Below, piece by piece: positions 6,083 through 13,940 of a stretch of 40,130 nt of DNA. Both the position numbers and the translations under genes were made by a program. Positions within the stretch are counted from its first letter, which is position 1. Every line of letters begins with the position of its first letter. This stretch comes from Gemmatimonadota bacterium (lineage in GTDB: Bacteria; Latescibacterota; UBA2968; UBA8231): assembly GCA_018673255.1 (NCBI GenBank), contig JABHDC010000001.1, positions 1-40,130 on the forward strand, written 5' to 3'. The notes beneath the pieces are model-generated. The model searched no databases. It saw only the letters and a program-made list of their open reading frames with translations, and was not told the DNA's origin.

Positions 6083-7799
6083 CCAGAAGATCTCGTAATG
6101 CAGGTACGTCCCAGGTTCTTGCAGTTTCTTCGATCAGATCACGCGCACGCGCTCGATCTCCGCTCCGAACCCAACCCACGACAAGCGCCCTGATCGCGCC
6201 CAGGTGTCCGGGATCGCGTTGCAGGAGGCGCCGGTAGGGTTCAATCGCCGACTCAAATCCATTCAGTTGTTCGGTCAGAACCGCCACCGCCCACAACGCA
6301 TCCACATGGTCAGGTCGGCTCGCCAGTACGCGCAAATAACCGGCCCGAGCTTCGGTCCATCGTTTGAGACCGGTCAGTGCAATGGCGCGATTGTATTGGG
6401 CATCGGAGAAACGCGGATAGATCGCCAGTGCCCGGTCATATGATGCGACCGCTTCCGCGAGCTGCCCCCTTTCCTGCAGGGCCTGGGCCAGTCCGCGATG
6501 AGCCTTGGCACTGCGATCGCTGATCGCCGCCGTACTCGTAAAGAGGGAGAGATCGTCCTGCCACTGTGCCGATCTCGCAAGAGACAGGACCACGCCGATC
6601 GCAAGCCAACCCGTGATGACGGGAACCCGCAGCGGCTGACGCAGGCTCGCCAGACAGGCGCCCACACCAAGACAACTGACAGCGGCCAGTGGGTAAGCCA
6701 GACGCTCGGCGAAGAGGGTCCCAATCGGCATCACTACCTGGCTGACCAGGAGAATCTGCCCACCTGCCAGAGCGCCCCAGAACACATCCTTGCCCATTCG
6801 CCCGCACCGGTAGGCAAGAAAGCCGATCGATGTCACCAACCCGAGCCCCACAACAGCCCGACCAAGGCCCCAGCCGATGCCCCAGGCCGGCAGCGGCAGC
6901 TGGTCATACGAGTAGTCGGCACTCAGCGGCCATGGAAATGCGATCAGGTTCGCGTACCGGATCGGAATCGTCGCTCCCATCGACAACCGCACACCGGTGG
7001 TAGCATGGGCCAGTGGATTGTCGACGAAACCGATCGTCCCGGCGCCGAGCTGTCCTGTCACACCCCACCGCAGCATGACGGGTACAAGCGTGGCGAACAC
7101 TGCAGCCAGCATCAATGGGTCCCGCACATCTCGACACTGACACCACCGCCAGAGACCGAAGGCCAGCGTGCCCAATAGAGCAGACTCCTTGGCCAGCGGA
7201 GCCAGCAGGAGCGCGACGACGGCAACACTCTGGAGTCGTGGATCCCGGCCGGTTGCCAGAGCCAGGGCGCCAAGTCCAAGAGTCAGGGCCCACGCATCAC
7301 CACTACCCACGAGGGTGTTCACGACTTCTGTTGTGGCTGGATGCACGGCAAAGAGCATCGCAGCCAGAGTGGCCGTCAGGGCCGAAATCCCCTGCCGCCG
7401 GGCGGCCCATCGCAGACACACCGCAGCTGCCAGATGTGCCAGAAGCGTGCCCAGGTGCATAAGGAGAGTCGAGCCAGACCCTGCATGATACAAGAGACAC
7501 AGCCACAGCAGCGTCAGCGGGCGATACAAGCCATCGGGGTGTCCGGTGACTTCCTCCCAGTAGCTCGTGCTCACAAGGTGAAGGAGGTCTGCATTCACCA
7601 GAGAAGGTCGAAGAAGCAGAGCACGGTCGTCATAACTCAGCTCATTCGTCAGACTTCCGAGACCTGCCAGGAATCCGAGGACAAGCACCGCGCCGACCTG
7701 CACTGCCCCTGTCGTGCCGAAGCGCCGTATGACAGCCATGTTGCCAGATGCTTGGTGCTCGATTGCGCCGCGGGCAGATCCAACGTCATGTGAGTTCAT
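6060..7799 (-). CDS. TMTC-like integral membrane protein with C-terminal TPRs (DUF1736 type)
   Basis: A polytopic membrane protein resembling bacterial homologues of TMTC O-mannosyltransferases (GT-C fold, DUF1736). From ATG 7799 it has 579 aa. The early extracytoplasmic loop carries the acidic pair SYDDRALL (about residues 55-62), as in GT-C enzymes. A DUF1736-like stretch (YANLIAFPWPLSADYSYDQL) and an AERLAYPLAAVSCLG segment follow about ten hydrophobic helices. The last 130 or so residues hold three to four TPRs (for example AEAVASYDRALAIYPRFSDA). Transfer of a lipid-linked sugar to proteins is inference. The frame is open upstream to 7952 and a second ATG at 7739 is an alternative start; neither candidate has a clear ribosome binding site. 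Confidence 0.82.
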   Translation of the reverse strand: MNSHDVGSARGAIEHQASGNMAVIRRFGTTGAVQVGAVLVLGFLAGLGSLTNELSYDDRALLLRPSLVNADLLHLVSTSYWEEVTGHPDGLYRPLTLLWLCLLYHAGSGSTLLMHLGTLLAHLAAAVCLRWAARRQGISALTATLAAMLFAVHPATTEVVNTLVGSGDAWALTLGLGALALATGRDPRLQSVAVVALLLAPLAKESALLGTLAFGLWRWCQCRDVRDPLMLAAVFATLVPVMLRWGVTGQLGAGTIGFVDNPLAHATTGVRLSMGATIPIRYANLIAFPWPLSADYSYDQLPLPAWGIGWGLGRAVVGLGLVTSIGFLAYRCGRMGKDVFWGALAGGQILLVSQVVMPIGTLFAERLAYPLAAVSCLGVGACLASLRQPLRVPVITGWLAIGVVLSLARSAQWQDDLSLFTSTAAISDRSAKAHRGLAQALQERGQLAEAVASYDRALAIYPRFSDAQYNRAIALTGLKRWTEARAGYLRVLASRPDHVDALWAVAVLTEQLNGFESAIEPYRRLLQRDPGHLGAIRALVVGWVRSGDRARARDLIEETARTWDVPALRDLLVQLSAGS

Positions 7800-7943
7800 T
7801 ACGCTGATCGGGTCCCTGATCTCTCGAATGCGGTGCAGATGCGTAGCTTCGTCATTTGAGTATCTTCGCTGCTGACCACCTGCCCTGGCAAGACGGGCGC
7901 AAGAAACTGCACGGCACCTGGGAGCGTCTGACTCTCCAGGATC

Positions 7944-7973
7944 TTGACCCACCGATACCCTCCCGGCGATATT
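7944..7973 (+). promoter_or_regulatory. Probable promoter for the TRAP operon
   Basis: TTGACC (7944-7949, 5/6 match to -35) and GATATT (7968-7973, 4/6 match to -10) with an 18-bp spacer lie just upstream of the tatT-like start at 7996. An AGGA ribosome binding site lies about six bases before that ATG. Confidence 0.5.
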
Positions 7974-7995
7974 AGCCGCCTCTCACCAGGAATCC

Positions 7996-8925
7996 ATGCC
8001 ACTCGACACATCCTCACGATTCAGCGATCCGCGCTCCAGCGATCTGCGTCGGACACCGGTCCGCAACGCACACCTGTGGCTCTGCCTGCCAATCCTGATG
8101 ACCGTAGTCCTCTCCGGCTGCGGATGGATACAGAGCCGTGTCACCGGCGGTTTGATGGAAGACCTCACCATCGCCACGTCGCGCCACGACGATGTCGCTC
8201 TCGTCCGTCAGGCGATCCCGCCATTGCTTCTGTTCCTGGATGGCTTGATCGAAGGATCTGCAACAGATGCCGGGCTGCTGACCCGTGGCGCCCAGAGCTA
8301 CGCATCCTACGCATCCCTCATCGAGGTCGATGAACCGGAGCGAGCTGCCCGGCTCTATGCCAGGGCACACGACTACGGACGCCGGGCGCTGATCGCTCGT
8401 CGCCCAGTTGCCGAGGCGCTTCTGGCGCGGCCCTTCGATGAATTCACTCAGATCGAAGCGCATCTCAAAGACAGCGACATTGACGTCGTGTTCTGGGCTG
8501 CCAGCAGTTGGGGTGCGTGGATCAGCACTCATCTTGACTCGATGGCTGCGTTGGCGCAACTGCCACGTGTCATCTTCCTCATGGAATGGGTCCTGGCCAG
8601 GGATGAGGGTTTCCTCGATGGAGCTCCCCACATATTTCTAGGCGTCTATCATGCCGCACTGCCCCGCATGCTTGGGGGATCACCTGATCGGGCGCACTCA
8701 CACTTCGAGCGGGCCCTCGAGATCAACAAGCGGCAATCCTTGATGGTGCAAGTCCAGATGGCCCGCTACTACGCGCGCCAGATTTTCGACCGCGACCTGT
8801 TCGTGCAACTGCTTCAGGAGGTTCTCGACGCGCCCGCCAACATCAACCCGGACCTCACCTTGCAGAACACGGCAGCCCAGGAGCAGGCCAGAATCCTGCT
8901 GGAGCAGACCGATGAGCTATTCTGA
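7996..8925 (+). CDS. TRAP transporter TatT component family lipoprotein
   Basis: A periplasmic helical-repeat lipoprotein that partners TRAP substrate-binding proteins in TPAT systems; the trimeric TatT is proposed to dock several binding proteins at the membrane. The long basic N-terminus leads to a hydrophobic segment and the lipobox LSGC (Cys42). The mature part is all-helical and TPR-like, with family-like stretches GLMEDLTIATSRHDDVALVR, GAPHIFLGVYHAALPRMLGG, SHFERALEINKRQSLMVQV and AQEQARILLEQTDELF. AGGA precedes the ATG. The 3' end overlaps the dctP-like start by 14 bases, so the two are coupled, as expected for a TPAT operon. Confidence 0.9.
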   Translation: MPLDTSSRFSDPRSSDLRRTPVRNAHLWLCLPILMTVVLSGCGWIQSRVTGGLMEDLTIATSRHDDVALVRQAIPPLLLFLDGLIEGSATDAGLLTRGAQSYASYASLIEVDEPERAARLYARAHDYGRRALIARRPVAEALLARPFDEFTQIEAHLKDSDIDVVFWAASSWGAWISTHLDSMAALAQLPRVIFLMEWVLARDEGFLDGAPHIFLGVYHAALPRMLGGSPDRAHSHFERALEINKRQSLMVQVQMARYYARQIFDRDLFVQLLQEVLDAPANINPDLTLQNTAAQEQARILLEQTDELF

Positions 8926-9958
8926 AATACACCCTCGGCGTGGCGCAGTGATTCTGCTGATCGGTCTGGGTCTGGTCTTATCCAGCATCGCTCCGGTCCA
9001 GGCGATCCAATTGCTGAAGGTCGCCACCATCGCGCCGGAAGGCAGTGGCTGGGTTCGGGCGCTGCGGGAAGTAGATGCCGAGTTGCGACAGAAGACGGAC
9101 GACGCCGTGGGGCTGAAGATCTATCCAGGCGGAGTACAGGGCGACGAGGATGTCATGCTACGCAAGATGCGAATCGGTCAACTCCATGGCGGGAGTTTTG
9201 GTGGCCGTGGCGTCAGCCTCATGGCGCCCGATGTCCTTGCTCTTGAGATGCCCTTCCTCTTCGACAACTATGACGAAGTCGACTACGTCGTGGCACAGAT
9301 GGACGCGTTCTATCGAGAGCGCTTCGCCGAAGGTGGTTATGTCCTGCTGGGCTGGTCCGACATCGGTTTCGTCCACGTAATGTCTCAGAAGCCGGTACGC
9401 GGCGCAGCCGACATCAAGGGCATGAAAGTCTGGCGGCTTGCCGATGAACCGATCACTGCCGTGCTGTTCCGTCGGGCCGGCGTGACCTCCGTCCCCCTGA
9501 CCATTTCCGATGTACTGTTGGGATTGCAGACCCACTTGATCGACGTGGTCTACGCGTCTCCGTCAGCGGCCATCGTGCTGCAGTGGTTCACGCGGGTGAA
9601 GTATCTGACCGCCCTGCCCATCAACTACACGGTCGGTGTCTTTGCGCTGCAACGGAAGGTCTTCGATCGACTCGATCCGTCCCATCAGCAGACTCTTCTC
9701 GACATCACGTCCCGGCACTTCGCCGACGCCAATCACGACTCACGGCAGGACAATGAAGAGGCCATGCAGGTGATCATCGACCAGGGCATCATCAAGGTGG
9801 AGCCGCTGGAAGAAGAGATCCAGTCCTTTATAGATCTCGTCGTCGAATCCAGGCCGGAACTGGTGGGCCACGCATTCTCTCAAGAGGCTTATGATCTGGT
9901 CAATCAGCACCTGACGTCCTTCCGTGAAAGCCCCGCCGTTGGCCCCGGCGATGAGTGA
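8912..9958 (+). CDS. TRAP transporter substrate-binding protein, DctP family
   Basis: A periplasmic solute-binding protein that delivers ligand to the DctQM permease. A Sec signal peptide (about residues 1-31, cleaved after APVQA) precedes the DctP fold: LLKVATIAPEGSGWVRALRE at the first strand, IYPGGVQGDEDVMLRKMRIG, and the hinge region GMKVWRLADEPITAVLFRRA. The arginine in KVWR is where TRAP proteins usually clamp a carboxylate, so an acidic ligand is plausible. TatT-linked binding proteins form their own branch and may bind larger or more hydrophobic ligands. Its stop overlaps the dctQ start. Confidence 0.93.
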   Translation: MSYSEIHPRRGAVILLIGLGLVLSSIAPVQAIQLLKVATIAPEGSGWVRALREVDAELRQKTDDAVGLKIYPGGVQGDEDVMLRKMRIGQLHGGSFGGRGVSLMAPDVLALEMPFLFDNYDEVDYVVAQMDAFYRERFAEGGYVLLGWSDIGFVHVMSQKPVRGAADIKGMKVWRLADEPITAVLFRRAGVTSVPLTISDVLLGLQTHLIDVVYASPSAAIVLQWFTRVKYLTALPINYTVGVFALQRKVFDRLDPSHQQTLLDITSRHFADANHDSRQDNEEAMQVIIDQGIIKVEPLEEEIQSFIDLVVESRPELVGHAFSQEAYDLVNQHLTSFRESPAVGPGDE

Positions 9959-10439
9959 GTTGACCCAGACCTCTTCGACAGAATCGGGATCTCGATTGCG
10001 CCGCGTTGAAGACGGCGTGCTCCTGTTTCTGGTTGGCCTGCTGGTCGTTCTGTCCTGCGCCCAGATCCTGCTGCGCAATCTTTTCGAGTTGACCTACTTC
10101 TGGCTCGAGCCCCTCACACGACATCTAGTTCTCTGGTCAAGCTTCCTTGGTGCCCTGGTGGCCACACGTGAAGGGCAACACATCCGGATCGATGCCGTAC
10201 TACGACTCCTGCCACCGATCTGGCGCCGGCGTGCCACGACAGCAGGTGAGATCATCGCAGCAACCGTCTGCGCTCTACTGGGTCTGATCGCCCTGCGGTT
10301 CGTTGCGGACGAGCGCACGTACGGCGGCGAGATCTTTCTTGGCTTACCTCAGTGGTCGGTTCAGATCATCTTTCCCATCGTCTTTCTCTTTATGGCTCTC
10401 CGATTCCTTGTCGCCGCCTGGCGACGGCAACACCAGTAG
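9951..10439 (+). CDS. TRAP transporter small permease, DctQ family
   Basis: The small four-helix membrane subunit of the TRAP permease. The ATG at 9951 overlaps the dctP-like stop (ATGAGTGA) and gives a 162-aa product of normal size. Hydrophobic segments include VLLFLVGLLVVLSCAQILLR, LTRHLVLWSSFLGALVAT, a helix after the RRRATTAGE loop, and IIFPIVFLFMALRFLVAAW. The family-typical FELTYFWLEPLTRHLVLW and REGQHIRIDAVL stretches are present. An in-frame ATG at 9924 inside dctP is possible but less likely. Confidence 0.92.
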   Translation: MSELTQTSSTESGSRLRRVEDGVLLFLVGLLVVLSCAQILLRNLFELTYFWLEPLTRHLVLWSSFLGALVATREGQHIRIDAVLRLLPPIWRRRATTAGEIIAATVCALLGLIALRFVADERTYGGEIFLGLPQWSVQIIFPIVFLFMALRFLVAAWRRQHQ

Positions 10440-10448
10440 CGCCTGACC

Positions 10449-11708
10449 ATGATCCCTGCACCGGTGACGACGACTCTGGCAGTGCTGCTGGCTGCACTCG
10501 GCACGCCACTGTTCATCATCATCGTCGTTCTCGCCCTGCTGGCCTTTGCCAGCGACGGTGTTGATCTCACCATCATTTTCATCGAGATGTATCGCCTTGC
10601 CGACATGCCGGCCCTCACGGCGATTCCCCTTTTCGCCCTGTGTGGGTTTCTGCTGGCACGCAGTGGCGCCGCCACACGCCTGGTCTCGGTGTCGCAGGCA
10701 CTGTTGGGTTGGCTCCCGGGTGGCCTCGCTGTCATGGCCCTGTCGATCTGCGCGCTGCTCACCGCCTTCACTGGGGCCTCGGGTATGACGATTGTCGCCG
10801 TCGGGGGCCTCCTCTTCCCGGCGCTGCAACAACGTCAGTATCCGGAACACTTCTCCCTCGGCCTGCTCACCACATCCGGCAGCCTCGGACTGCTGTTCCC
10901 CCCCAGCATACCTCTCATCGTCTATGCCATCGTCGCCGAAGTGCCGGTGGACGATCTGTTCCTGGCCGGGATCGCCCCGGGCCTGCTGATGGTCGTGTGT
11001 CTGGCTGCCTACAGCGTCCATGTGGGCCGACGCCTGCCCCCGGTGTCCGAAAAGAGAGTCTCACCACGGGTCGCACTGCGGGCCGGCGCGCTGGAATTGG
11101 CCCTCCCCGTCGTGGTCATCACCGGCATCTATTCCGGTTTCATCGCCGTGAGCGAGGCGGCCGCGCTCAGCGTCCTCTACATCCTGTGTGTGGAAATGCT
11201 CGTCCATCGTGAGATCACACCAAGGCAACTCCCCGGCATCGTCCGGGACACGATGGTCCTTGTGGGCGGCATCTTCGTGATCATTGCGGCCGCCACAGCG
11301 TACACGAGTTATCTCGTGGACGCCGAGATTCCAGCCCGTCTGCTGGACACGATTCGTGGTTCCATCGACTCTCGCCTGCTCTTCCTCATTCTGCTGAATC
11401 TCTTTCTCCTCGCCGTGGGTTGCATGATCGACATGTTCTCGGCACTCGTGGTTGTCGTGCCCCTGATCCTGCCCATCGCCGAAGCCTACGGCATCCATCC
11501 GGTCCACCTGGGGATCATCTTCCTGGCGAATCTCGAGATTGGCTATTCGACGCCACCAGTCGGGCTCAACCTCTTTATTGCCAGCGCCAGTCTGAAACGG
11601 CCGATTCTCGAGCTGTACCGCGCCTCCCTGCCCTTCCTCCTGATCCTGCTGGGAGTCCTCATCATCATCACCTATGTTCCGCAACTGAGTCTGTTCACCC
11701 TCGATTGA
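10449..11708 (+). CDS. TRAP transporter large permease, DctM family
   Basis: The transport-competent membrane subunit, which couples uptake of an anionic substrate to the sodium or proton gradient. The 419-aa product has about 11-12 membrane segments. Family landmarks include IPLFALCGFLLARSGAATRL, the first hairpin region TAFTGASGMTIVAVGGLLFP, LGLLFPPSIPLIVYAIVAEV and the late GIIFLANLEIGYSTPPVGLN. It starts nine bases after dctQ and is followed with no gap by the enolase-superfamily gene, so the substrate is likely to be metabolised by that enzyme. Confidence 0.94.
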   Translation: MIPAPVTTTLAVLLAALGTPLFIIIVVLALLAFASDGVDLTIIFIEMYRLADMPALTAIPLFALCGFLLARSGAATRLVSVSQALLGWLPGGLAVMALSICALLTAFTGASGMTIVAVGGLLFPALQQRQYPEHFSLGLLTTSGSLGLLFPPSIPLIVYAIVAEVPVDDLFLAGIAPGLLMVVCLAAYSVHVGRRLPPVSEKRVSPRVALRAGALELALPVVVITGIYSGFIAVSEAAALSVLYILCVEMLVHREITPRQLPGIVRDTMVLVGGIFVIIAAATAYTSYLVDAEIPARLLDTIRGSIDSRLLFLILLNLFLLAVGCMIDMFSALVVVVPLILPIAEAYGIHPVHLGIIFLANLEIGYSTPPVGLNLFIASASLKRPILELYRASLPFLLILLGVLIIITYVPQLSLFTLD

Positions 11709-12929
11709 GTGAGTCCTACCGTGGCCAAAATCAAAGAGATCCGCTGCATTCGCACGCGACCAGGCGGCTACTGGAGCATCGTCAAAGTCATCACCGATCA
11801 GCCGGGCCTTTACGGGATCGGCTCAGCCAATGATGTCCACCATGCCGACACGGTCTCGACGGCCATTGAGAATGTCATCGGTCCACGCCTGATCGGCAGA
11901 GATGCATCAGCCATCGAGGACATCTGGCAATCTGTTTATGCCGCCGCCTACTGGCGCAATGGATCGATCCTCAACACAGCCCTCGGGGCCATCGATATGG
12001 CGTTGTGGGACATCAAGGGCAAAGAGGCAGGCATGCCCCTGTATCAGCTGCTGGGTGGCGCTTGTCGGGATGCGGTACCTTGCTACGCCCACGCCAGTGG
12101 CTCGGATCTCGATGAGTTGGTGGAAGACGTCCAGCGCTATCTCGAAGAGGGATACGCCGTGGTCCGCTGCCAGCTGGGGAACTATGGGGGCGGCGGCTTC
12201 CTGGATGCGGCCAAGGCACAACGGCCCCGCACGGCGCGGGCAGCAGACAAGGTCTTCGATGACGAACTGTATCTGGAGGCGATTCCCTCCATGTTCGCCC
12301 ATCTACGAGACAAGCTTGGATTTGGCCCCAAACTCACACACGATGTGCACGAGCACCTGCGACCCCACAATGCCGTTACCCTGGCGAAACTGCTGGAACC
12401 CTATCGGCTCTACTTTCTCGAAGATGTCCTGTCGCCCGAACAGATCGACTGGTTCCGGCAGATCAAGCAACAGTGCACGACGCCCCAGGCGATGGGCGAA
12501 CTCTTCGTCAATCCGCAGGAATACGTCCCGCTGATCACAGAGCGTCTCATCGACTACGTGCGGGTCCGCGTCTCCAAGGCAGGCGGCATCACGCCCTGCC
12601 GCAAGATCGCGGCCCTGTGCGAGTGGTTTGGTGTTCAGACGGCGTGGCAGGAGGGCGGCGACAACGATCCAGTCAATCAGGCAGCGGCGATGCATCTGGA
12701 TATGGCCTCCACCTCTTTTGGCATCCAGGAAGAAAACCACTTCAGTGAGCAAGAACTGGAGGCATTCCCTGGCCACGCCGTATTGGCCGATGGACATCTG
12801 TATCCCAACGACAGTCCCGGCCTGGGTATCGACATCGATGAAGAGAAGGCGGCCGCCCTCTACCAGGAGTCTGGCCCCAGCGGCACGGCTGAGGATCGAC
12901 GCGCAGATGGCAGTATCGTGCGCCCATGA
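11709..12929 (+). CDS. Mandelate racemase/enolase-superfamily protein, ManD/RspA-like
   Basis: A member of the enolase superfamily close to D-mannonate dehydratase (ManD)/RspA proteins, which abstract a proton alpha to a carboxylate and dehydrate sugar acids. The three expected magnesium ligands are visible: Asp212 in THDVHEHLRP (with His214, the likely acid), Glu238 in YFLEDV, and Glu264 in MGELFVNP. The usual TAWHGPGD segment is TAWQEGGD (residues 311-318), so the normal His314 is Gln. NFGIQE is represented by SFGIQE. GTG 11709 directly follows the dctM stop; GTG 11721 is an alternative. The protein ends with a longer tail than usual. Coupling to the TRAP genes implies a sugar-acid substrate, which is inference. 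Confidence 0.88.
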   Translation: MSPTVAKIKEIRCIRTRPGGYWSIVKVITDQPGLYGIGSANDVHHADTVSTAIENVIGPRLIGRDASAIEDIWQSVYAAAYWRNGSILNTALGAIDMALWDIKGKEAGMPLYQLLGGACRDAVPCYAHASGSDLDELVEDVQRYLEEGYAVVRCQLGNYGGGGFLDAAKAQRPRTARAADKVFDDELYLEAIPSMFAHLRDKLGFGPKLTHDVHEHLRPHNAVTLAKLLEPYRLYFLEDVLSPEQIDWFRQIKQQCTTPQAMGELFVNPQEYVPLITERLIDYVRVRVSKAGGITPCRKIAALCEWFGVQTAWQEGGDNDPVNQAAAMHLDMASTSFGIQEENHFSEQELEAFPGHAVLADGHLYPNDSPGLGIDIDEEKAAALYQESGPSGTAEDRRADGSIVRP

Positions 12930-13930
12930 GATCACGGTATCGGGCACCTGCAGGGCGACGCCTCAGCCTCATATTCTCCCTCCTGTTCGGCAGCCTCCTG
13001 TTTCCGATCCTGGCAGACGCCGAAGAGTTCAACCACTGGCTGCAGGGCCTGCGGCGAGACGCTGCAGCTGCCGGCATCAGTTCACAGACCCTCGATGAGA
13101 CGCTGGGCGGCATTCAGCCTCTGGCCTTCGTTCTGCGGGCTCAACAGCGCCAGCCGGAGACGACACTCACCTGGGAGCAATACCGGAAACGAGTCGTCTC
13201 ATTCGACCGCCAGCTTCGAGGTCGCGAACTGGCTGCCGAACATGCCGACGAGCTGCGCAAGGTCGCTGACCAATACGGCGTGCAGGCGCGATTCATCGTG
13301 GCCTTCTGGGGAATCGAGAGTGACTACGGTCGCAATCTTGGCGATGTGCCTGTTGCCGCCGCCCTGGCCACGATTGCCCATGGTGGACGACGCCAGGCCT
13401 ATTTCCGGCGCGAGTTACTCGAGTTGCTGCGATCGATCGATGCCGGACACACGCCACCGGGGACAGTGACCGGCTCGTGGGCCGGCGCCCTCGGTCAGTG
13501 TCAGTTCATGCCCTCCAACTACCGACGGCACGCAGTCGATGGTGACGGAGATGGCCGACGGGACATCTGGGGCAACAAATCTGACATCTTCGCCTCCATC
13601 GCGAACTTCCTGGCCAAACTCGGCTGGAATGATGAACAGACGTGGGGGCGGGCCGTGCGCATCCCCGCCGACTTCGACCCGAGACTGGCAGGGCTCGATG
13701 TCCGGATGAAGCTGGCTCGCTGGCAGGACCTGGGCGTGCGTCGCCTCGATGGCCGCAATCTGCCACGCCGCAAGGACCTGTGGTCGAACCTCCTGCTGCC
13801 GGACGGCCGCTCAGGTGAGGCATTCCTCGTATACGATGACTTCCACACGACCATGCGATGGAATCGCTCCACTCACTTCGCCTTAGCTGTGGGCATCCTG
13901 GCCGATGCGATCGCGCCAGCCTTGAAATGA
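12926..13930 (+). CDS. Lytic murein transglycosylase, MltB-like
   Basis: A periplasmic enzyme that cleaves the MurNAc-GlcNAc bond of peptidoglycan to form 1,6-anhydroMurNAc ends. An N-terminal signal (about residues 1-32, cut near ADA) is followed by the SLT_2 domain. The catalytic glutamate is Glu131 in FWGIESDYGRNLG, and the substrate-groove motif GSWAGALGQCQFMPSNY is intact. DGDGDGRRDIW matches the calcium-binding EF-hand-like loop of MltB. There is no lipobox, so it is soluble, as in MltB-like proteins outside the lipidated E. coli type. The start overlaps the previous stop as ATGA, an unusual coupling to a sugar-acid enzyme. Confidence 0.93.
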   Translation: MRSRYRAPAGRRLSLIFSLLFGSLLFPILADAEEFNHWLQGLRRDAAAAGISSQTLDETLGGIQPLAFVLRAQQRQPETTLTWEQYRKRVVSFDRQLRGRELAAEHADELRKVADQYGVQARFIVAFWGIESDYGRNLGDVPVAAALATIAHGGRRQAYFRRELLELLRSIDAGHTPPGTVTGSWAGALGQCQFMPSNYRRHAVDGDGDGRRDIWGNKSDIFASIANFLAKLGWNDEQTWGRAVRIPADFDPRLAGLDVRMKLARWQDLGVRRLDGRNLPRRKDLWSNLLLPDGRSGEAFLVYDDFHTTMRWNRSTHFALAVGILADAIAPALK

Positions 13931-13940
13931 CGCCGATCCT

